Assembly: GCF_013317235.1 (NCBI RefSeq)
Contig: NZ_WLCM01000015.1
Span: 1 to 60,570 of the forward strand
Reading direction: 5' to 3'
Source of the DNA: Leisingera sp. ANG59
GTDB taxonomy: Bacteria > Pseudomonadota > Alphaproteobacteria > Rhodobacterales > Rhodobacteraceae
Length of the DNA: 60,570 nt
Below the pieces are notes generated by a model. That model had not been told where the DNA came from and did not search any database. It worked only from the letters and a program-made list of their open reading frames with translations. Position numbers and translations under genes: made by a program. Below are positions 53,398 to 60,570 of the stretch, in pieces. Numbering within the stretch: the stretch's first letter is position 1; each line of letters starts with the position of its first letter.

Positions 53398-54719
53398 GGA
53401 AATTTCTGGCAGCCCTTCTGATCGGTGCCGCCGCGGCGGCAGGCGCGGGCGCGGCCATGGCTCAGGACGGCCCGCTTCGCATCGAGATCGACCAGGGCGT
53501 GATCGAGCCCTTGCCCTATGCGGTGCCGGATTTCGTGCCGGAAACCCCGGCAGCGGCGGAATATGCGGCGCAGATCGCCCGGGTGATCGCGGCGGATCTG
53601 AGCGGCACCGGCCTGTTCCGGGAAGTGCCGGCCAGCGCCCATATCTCCAAGGTGACCGGCTTCGACAACCCGGTGAAATACGCCGACTGGAAAGCGGTGA
53701 ACGCGCAGGCGCTGATCACCGGCGCGGTCAGCGTCAACGGCAACCAGCTGACTGTGCGCTTCCGCGGCCATGACGTCTTTGCCGAAAAGGAGCTGGGCAC
53801 CGGGCTGCAGTTCAACGGCACCACCGACGGCTGGCGCCGGATGGCGCATAAGGTGGCGGATGCGGTCTACAGCCGGATCACCGGTGAAAGCGGCTATTTC
53901 GACAGCCGGGTGGTCTATGTCTCCGAAAGCGGCCCCAAGAACGACCGCCGCAAGCGGCTGGCGGTGATGGATTACGACGGCGCCAATGTGCAGTACCTGA
54001 CCAACAGCGCCTCCATCGTTCTGGCGCCGCGGTTCTCGCCCACCGGCGACCGGGTGCTTTACACCAGCTATGAGAGCGGCTTTCCGCAGATCCATGTTCT
54101 GGATGTGGGACAGGTGCAGCGAAAGGTGCTGTCCAGCGGCGACGGCACCATGAGCTTTGCGCCGCGCTTTGCGCCGGACGGCCGTACCATCGTCTATTCG
54201 CAGACCCAGGGCGGCAATACGGACCTGTACACGATGGATATCAGCACCGGCGCCAAGACCCGGCTGACTTCGGCCCCCTCGATCGAGACAGCGCCGTCGT
54301 TCTCGCCGGACGGCAGCCAGATCGTGTTTGAAAGCGACCGCTCCGGCAGCCAGCAGCTCTATGTGATGCCGGCAGGCGGCGGCGAGGCGCGCCGGATCAG
54401 CTTTGGCGAAGGCCGCTACGGCACCCCGGTGTGGTCGCCGCGCGGCGACATGATCGCCTTTACCAAGCAGAACAAGGGCCGGTTCCACATCGGTGTGATG
54501 CGCACCGACGGCGGCGAGGAGCGGCTGCTGACTGCGTCGTTCCTGGACGAAGGGCCGACCTGGGCGCCCAATGGCCGGGTGATCATGTTCACCCGCGAAA
54601 GCCAGGGCAGTGCCGGGCGGGCGCTGCTCTATTCGGTGGACATCACCGGCCGCAACCTCAAACCTGTGAAAACACCTGACGGGGCTTCGGATCCGGCTTG
54701 GTCGCCATTGCAGAATTGA
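53394..54719 (+). CDS. tolB: Tol-Pal system translocation protein TolB
   Basis: Periplasmic protein of 441 residues. Signal peptide at 1-22 (AGAGAAMAQ), N-terminal domain at about 25-160, then a six-bladed beta-propeller with WD-like PD40 repeats ([22 protein letters not shown], split; also [15 protein letters not shown]). It binds Pal and is released by TolA. Overlaps tolA by 4 bp. Confidence 0.97.
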   Translation: MRKFLAALLIGAAAAAGAGAAMAQDGPLRIEIDQGVIEPLPYAVPDFVPETPAAAEYAAQIARVIAADLSGTGLFREVPASAHISKVTGFDNPVKYADWKAVNAQALITGAVSVNGNQLTVRFRGHDVFAEKELGTGLQFNGTTDGWRRMAHKVADAVYSRITGESGYFDSRVVYVSESGPKNDRRKRLAVMDYDGANVQYLTNSASIVLAPRFSPTGDRVLYTSYESGFPQIHVLDVGQVQRKVLSSGDGTMSFAPRFAPDGRTIVYSQTQGGNTDLYTMDISTGAKTRLTSAPSIETAPSFSPDGSQIVFESDRSGSQQLYVMPAGGGEARRISFGEGRYGTPVWSPRGDMIAFTKQNKGRFHIGVMRTDGGEERLLTASFLDEGPTWAPNGRVIMFTRESQGSAGRALLYSVDITGRNLKPVKTPDGASDPAWSPLQN

Positions 54720-54811
54720 TAGAAGTGAATTGGCGGGGAGACCCGCATGGAACCTGATCCGGGCATGTGTTAATTTCCGGTCAAGAAACGCAAAAGGGAT
54801 AGGCAGACAAC

Positions 54812-55321
54812 ATGAGCGGTATGAAATTGGCAATTGCGGCTGTTGCCGTTCTGGGCCTGGCGGCCTGCAGCAACAACCGGTGGGATGACGCGGCAAACAG
54901 CGGCGCCGGTGCAGGTGCGGGCGCCGGACTGGGGGCAGGGGCGCTGGACCCGGCAAGCCCGGCCTATTTCCAGCAGACCATCGGCGACCGGGTGCTGTTC
55001 GCGGTCGACCAGTCGACCCTGTCTCCCGAGGCGCAGGGCATCCTGCAGGGCCAGGCGCGCTGGCTGACCCAGAACGCCGATTACGTCGTCACCATCGAAG
55101 GCCATGCAGATGAGCAGGGCACCCGCGAGTACAACCTGGCCCTGGGCGCCCGCCGCGCCAATGCGGCGCGGGAATACCTGATTTCCCAAGGGGTTGCCGG
55201 CCACCGCCTCAAGGTCGTTAGTTACGGCAAGGAGCGCCCGCTGGAAATCTGCTCGAATGAGGCCTGCTACTCCAAGAACCGCCGCGCGGTCACCGTGCTG
55301 GCCGGCGGGCTGACGGGGTAA
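54812..55321 (+). CDS. pal: Peptidoglycan-associated lipoprotein Pal
   Basis: Outer-membrane lipoprotein of 169 residues. Lipobox VLGLAACSNN (Cys about 22), a Gly/Ala-rich linker, and an OmpA-like peptidoglycan-binding domain at about 60-165 with IEGHADEQGTREYNLALG and RRAVTV. It binds TolB and the cell wall. The next gene follows by 4 bp. Confidence 0.97.
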   Translation: MSGMKLAIAAVAVLGLAACSNNRWDDAANSGAGAGAGAGLGAGALDPASPAYFQQTIGDRVLFAVDQSTLSPEAQGILQGQARWLTQNADYVVTIEGHADEQGTREYNLALGARRANAAREYLISQGVAGHRLKVVSYGKERPLEICSNEACYSKNRRAVTVLAGGLTG

Positions 55322-55325
55322 GGCT

Positions 55326-56168
55326 ATGAAACGCCTGCGCACCGTGCTTCTCGCCTCCGCAATGCTGCTGCCGCTGCCGCTGGCGGCGCAGGACCAGAAA
55401 ACGCTGGCGGACATCCGCCAGGAGCTGACGGTCCTGCATGTGGAAATCCAGCGGCTGAAGCGGGAGATGTCGACGACAGGTGCGCCTTCGGCGGATGTGT
55501 CGGGGGACACGGTTCTGGACCGGGTTGCCGCGATTGAGAGCGAACTGCAGCGGCTGACGCTGCAGACCGAAGAGATGAACCACCGGATCGACCGCATCGT
55601 CGCCGATGGCACCAACCGGATCGGTGACCTCGAGTTCCGCCTGGTCGAGCTGGAGGGCGGCGATCTCGGCGCGCTGAAGGAAACCACGACGCTGGGCGGC
55701 GGCGAGCTGCCTGCATCCGGCGGTGCGGCAGTGCCCGCCATTGGCGGCGAAGCCACCGGCGGTGAATCCGCAGGCGGTGAGCTGGCCATCGGCGAGCAGG
55801 CGGACTTCGATGCCGCCGAACAACTGCTGGCGGACGGCGCGTTTCAAGACGCGGCAGAGAAATTCGCAGCCTTCAACCAGTCCTATCCGGGCAGCCCGCT
55901 GGCGCCTGCCGCCGAATTCAGCCGCGGCAAGGCGCTGGACGGGTTGGGCGACACCCGCGAAGCGGCGCGGGCCTATCTGGCGGCCTTCACCGGCAACGCA
56001 GCCGGGCCGGTGGCCCCCAAGGCCCTGTTCGAGCTTGGTGCGGCCCTCGGCCGGCTGGGCCAGACCGATCAGGCCTGTGTGACGCTTTCCGAGGTCGGGG
56101 TGCGTTTCCCGGGCGTAGCGCAGGAGGCCGAGGCCGCTGCGGAAATGGCCAAGCTGGGCTGTTCTTGA
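55326..56168 (+). CDS. cpoB: Cell division coordinator CpoB (YbgF)
   Basis: Periplasmic protein of 280 residues with signal peptide at 1-20 (LPLPLAAQD), a trimerising coiled coil at about 25-110, a Gly-rich linker, and tetratricopeptide repeats at about 155-275 (AEKFAAFNQSYPGSPLAPAA). It links Tol-Pal to peptidoglycan synthesis. tilS starts within its stop codon. Confidence 0.93.
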   Translation: MKRLRTVLLASAMLLPLPLAAQDQKTLADIRQELTVLHVEIQRLKREMSTTGAPSADVSGDTVLDRVAAIESELQRLTLQTEEMNHRIDRIVADGTNRIGDLEFRLVELEGGDLGALKETTTLGGGELPASGGAAVPAIGGEATGGESAGGELAIGEQADFDAAEQLLADGAFQDAAEKFAAFNQSYPGSPLAPAAEFSRGKALDGLGDTREAARAYLAAFTGNAAGPVAPKALFELGAALGRLGQTDQACVTLSEVGVRFPGVAQEAEAAAEMAKLGCS

Positions 56169-57418
56169 CGGGGCTGCGGCGCGATACCCTGGGACTGCTG
56201 CGCGGACAGTTCCAGCCTGCGATGACAGGCAAATTGGGTATTGCCGTTTCCGGCGGCAGCGATTCGATGGCTCTGCTGCACCTGATGAAGGAGGCCTTCG
56301 AAGGCGAGCCGGTTGAGCTTCTCGCCGCAACGGTGGACCACGGCCTGCGGCCGGAAGCAGCGGCTGAGGCCAGCAAGGTCGGCGAAGCTGCTGCCGGACT
56401 GGGGATCGCGCATGAGGTGATCCGCTGGGAGGATGGACCCGGCAAGGGCAACCTGCAAAAACAGGCGCGCGAAGCGCGCTATGACCTGCTGTGCGCCTGG
56501 GCCAGGCGCAATGATATCCCTGCCCTCTGTGTGGCCCATACCGCGGACGATCAGGCCGAAACGCTGCTGATGCGGATGGCGCGTGCCGCAGGAGTCTCAG
56601 GCCTCTCGGGCATGCCGCCGCGCCGGGTGCACAAGGGTGTCACCCTGGTGCGGCCGCTGCTGGAAGTGACCCGCAGCGAATTGCGCCAGTACCTGCAGGA
56701 ACGCGGCATCGAATGGTGCGAGGATCCCAGCAACAGCGACTTGCGCTATGAACGGGTGCGGGCGCGCCGCGCCCTGGCGGAACTGGCACCGCTGGGGCTG
56801 ACTCCGACGGTGCTGGCCCGGGTTGCCGAAAACATGAACAAGGCCCGCGAAGCGCTGGATTGGTACGTGTTTCTGGCTGCCCGCGACATGGCGCATGTGC
56901 AGGCAGGCGCGGTGGTCATTTGCCAGCGCAAGTTCCGCACCCTGCCCAGCGAGACCGGCTACCGCCTGCTGGTCAAGGCAATCCAATGGGTGGCGGGCAC
57001 CCCCTATCCGCCGCGCCGGGTGCCGATGGAAATCGCGGTTCTGGCCGCGCGTGGCGGCGGTGCGTCGACCGTGGCCGGCTGCCATCTGCTGACAACGTCA
57101 AAACAGATCTGGATTTGCCGCGAGGCCAAGGCGGTCGCAGGCGCCACTTCGCTTCCCGGCCAGGTCTGGGACGGCAGGTGGAAGGTTTTCGGAGGCGACG
57201 CAAAGGGTTGCGAAGTGCGGCCTCTGGGGCGCGACGGGCTGGCTCACTGCCCGTCCTGGCGGACAACCGGCGTTCCGGGCACCGTGCTGGAGTCCTCGCC
57301 GGCGGTGTGGCGCGGTGCAGAACTGGCGGCTGCACCGGTGGCCGGAATGGCCAACGGATGGTCGGCGGAACCGGTGGCAAACGAAGAAGAGTTCTTTGCG
57401 TCCCTTTTATCGCATTGA
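56165..57418 (+). CDS. tilS: tRNA(Ile)-lysidine synthetase TilS
   Basis: Protein of 417 residues that converts cytidine 34 of tRNA-Ile(CAU) to lysidine. The ATP-binding PP-loop is IAVSGGSDSMALL near residue 26-38. The start is a TTG overlapping the cpoB stop (TTGA); an ATG at 56222 would remove 19 residues. Positioned between cpoB and ftsH as in many proteobacteria. Confidence 0.95.
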   Translation: MTGLRRDTLGLLRGQFQPAMTGKLGIAVSGGSDSMALLHLMKEAFEGEPVELLAATVDHGLRPEAAAEASKVGEAAAGLGIAHEVIRWEDGPGKGNLQKQAREARYDLLCAWARRNDIPALCVAHTADDQAETLLMRMARAAGVSGLSGMPPRRVHKGVTLVRPLLEVTRSELRQYLQERGIEWCEDPSNSDLRYERVRARRALAELAPLGLTPTVLARVAENMNKAREALDWYVFLAARDMAHVQAGAVVICQRKFRTLPSETGYRLLVKAIQWVAGTPYPPRRVPMEIAVLAARGGGASTVAGCHLLTTSKQIWICREAKAVAGATSLPGQVWDGRWKVFGGDAKGCEVRPLGRDGLAHCPSWRTTGVPGTVLESSPAVWRGAELAAAPVAGMANGWSAEPVANEEEFFASLLSH

Positions 57419-57496
57419 ACCTGCCCGAATGATCCTTATTTTAAGCACAACGCAGGCGGCCTGACGGGTGCGCCTAAATGATTGGGAGGCCTTTCC

Positions 57497-59410
<1,914 letters not shown>

Positions 59411-59427
59411 TCTGCCAGGGAATTAGC

Positions 59428-59460
59428 CCCCCGGAAGCCGCTGGCCTCCGGGGGTTCTCA
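59428..59460 (+). terminator. Rho-independent terminator of ftsH
   Basis: CCCCCGGA (59428-59435) pairs with TCCGGGGG (59447-59454), with further pairing of GCC/GGC inside, followed by TTCTCATTT. It lies 18 bp after the ftsH stop. Confidence 0.85.
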
Positions 59461-59573
59461 TTTGCGTTCCTGCAGGACGGCATCACAAAAATGCATCGCA
59501 ACCGGACTGGCCCCGGCCGGCGCGGCCTGTATGCTCGCCCGGCATGAATACTGATTGGCGAGGGAGAGCTGAC

Positions 59574-60149
59574 ATGCCGGTGCTGCGGAAAACGGAATAT
59601 ACAGGCCAGATCACTTGGCTGGGCCATGTGCCGGCGGACAGTGGTCTGCAGGCGGTGCCGGCGGACCGCCTGGACCTGGGCTTTGGCGGCATTGCCGGGG
59701 AACGCCATGAGGGCGAAAACCGCGCCTCCTGCGTGCGGGTGCGCAATCTCCATCCTGAAGGCACCGAGATTCGCAATGTCCGCCAGCTGACCATCCTGTC
59801 GGAGGAGGAACTGGCCCTGATCGCGGCGGACATGGGGATGGAACGGGTCGATCCCGCGCATCTGGGTGCCACCATCGTGCTGCGCGGCATTCCCGACTTC
59901 ACCTTCGTGCCGCCGGCCTCACGCCTGCAAGGGCCGGACGGGGTGACGCTGACGGTGGACATGGAAAACCGTCCCTGCGTGCTGCCGGGGCGGGAGATCG
60001 AAAAGGACCACACGGGTTTTGGCGCCCGCTTCAAACCGGCCGCGCAGAATCGCCGGGGAATCACCGCCTGGGTCGAACGCCCCGGCAGCCTGATGCCGGG
60101 CAGCGAACTCTCTCTCTTTGTTCCCGATCAGCGCGCCTGGGCGCCCTAG
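59574..60149 (+). CDS. MOSC domain protein
   Basis: Protein of 191 residues. The beta-barrel MOSC pattern is visible: GIAGERHEGENR, LTILSEEELALIAADMG, HLGATIVLRGIPDF, and a conserved Cys in ENRPCVLPGREI, the usual site of sulfur handling in molybdenum-cofactor sulfurase-like proteins. Targets are unknown. ATG at 59574 has GGGAGAG upstream; an ATG at 59544 is less likely. Single gene between ftsH and fhs. Confidence 0.88.
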   Translation: MPVLRKTEYTGQITWLGHVPADSGLQAVPADRLDLGFGGIAGERHEGENRASCVRVRNLHPEGTEIRNVRQLTILSEEELALIAADMGMERVDPAHLGATIVLRGIPDFTFVPPASRLQGPDGVTLTVDMENRPCVLPGREIEKDHTGFGARFKPAAQNRRGITAWVERPGSLMPGSELSLFVPDQRAWAP

Positions 60150-60240
60150 GCGGCCTTTTTCGGGGAAATCCGTTTCCTTTAAGGAACCTTGGCAGGGCCT
60201 GCGAAAGACGCCACGCCGCATCAAGGCGTGATAATGTCGG

Positions 60241-60258
60241 AAATCACGCGCGTGATTT
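60241..60258. promoter_or_regulatory. 18-bp perfect palindrome upstream of fhs
   Basis: AAATCACGCGCGTGATTT is a perfect palindrome with no spacer. It lies 79 bp before the fhs start codon in a gap with no other gene. It has no T run, so it is not a terminator; a dimeric regulator's operator is likely. Confidence 0.5.
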
Positions 60259-60337
60259 GCCGCATCTTGGCTAAATCTAACGCCAAACCGGCAACCCTGT
60301 GCCGGCGATTGTATGCAAACTCAGCAGGAACCTTGCC

Positions 60338-60570
60338 ATGAGCTACAAGAGTGACATCGAGATTGCGCGTGAGGCGCAGAAGAAGCCGATCCAGGAGATT
60401 GGCGCGAAGATCGGGATTTCCAGCGATGACCTGCTGCCCTACGGGCATGACAAGGCGAAGGTGAGCCAGGGGTTCATCGACTCGGTGCAGTCGAAGGAGG
60501 ACGGCAAGCTGATCCTGGTGACCGCGATCAACCCGACGCCGGCGGGCGAAGGCAAGACCACCACCACCGT
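60338..60570 (+). CDS. fhs: Formate-tetrahydrofolate ligase, 5' part only
   Basis: The first 77 codons are in the window; the gene continues past the right edge. The start [10 protein letters not shown], then [11 protein letters not shown] and the P-loop [14 protein letters not shown] near residues 65-77, is specific to this enzyme, which makes 10-formyl-tetrahydrofolate from formate and ATP. The palindrome upstream is a candidate control site. Confidence 0.95.
   Translation, partial: MSYKSDIEIAREAQKKPIQEIGAKIGISSDDLLPYGHDKAKVSQGFIDSVQSKEDGKLILVTAINPTPAGEGKTTTT

Overview
The window is high-G+C chromosomal DNA of an alphaproteobacterium, most likely of the Roseobacter group (Rhodobacteraceae, close to Leisingera/Phaeobacter/Ruegeria). 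The evidence is the gene order ruvCAB-ybgC-tolQRAB-pal-cpoB-tilS-ftsH, the TamA/TamB pair, a phosphatidylcholine synthase, DUF1127 and DUF484 proteins, and perfect CtrA-type boxes. I see no rRNA, tRNA, CRISPR array, insertion sequence or prophage. The window cuts the first and last genes.

Left region (1-14.7 kb): a cell-surface locus. A multidomain type I polyketide synthase (3' end outside) follows an O-antigen-polymerase-like membrane protein. Next come a WecG/TagA/CpsF glycosyltransferase facing the other way, two translationally coupled family-2-type glycosyltransferases, and the tamA-tamB pair for outer-membrane protein assembly. The first four kinds of gene suggest a polysaccharide or glycolipid assembly line that continues beyond the left edge.

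Middle region (15-29 kb): mostly small metabolic and regulatory units. These are a winged-helix regulator with paired inverted repeats at its promoter, a divergent GAPDH paralogue, an IclR regulator divergent from a glutamine-synthetase-like ligase, a solitary gcvH, a D-2-hydroxyacid dehydrogenase, a NYN/LOTUS protein, truA, a ycjX-GNAT-ycjF overlap operon, a truncated haemoglobin and an SDR/DoxX-like fusion.

ileS and the CtrA-box cluster (29-36.4 kb): after ileS and its terminator lies the most unusual part. It holds one Ala/Pro-rich single-pass membrane protein, two tandem paralogues that fuse a LysM domain to a family-3 solute-binding domain without any transporter, and two small proteins that share nearly identical 5' coding sequence. 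Three of these five genes have perfect TTAA-N7-TTAA boxes upstream (four boxes in all), and I noticed no such pair elsewhere in the window. This is my best candidate for an undescribed, CtrA-controlled envelope system.

Right region (36.4-60.6 kb): housekeeping genes. They are ogt, pcs, a GDCCVxC-type protein, DUF484-xerC, a transaldolase-like aldolase, priA, an MFS transporter, prmA, ruvCAB, thpR, the complete tol-pal operon, tilS, ftsH, a MOSC protein and the start of fhs. Several intergenic gaps carry GC-rich, REP-like clusters of hairpins.
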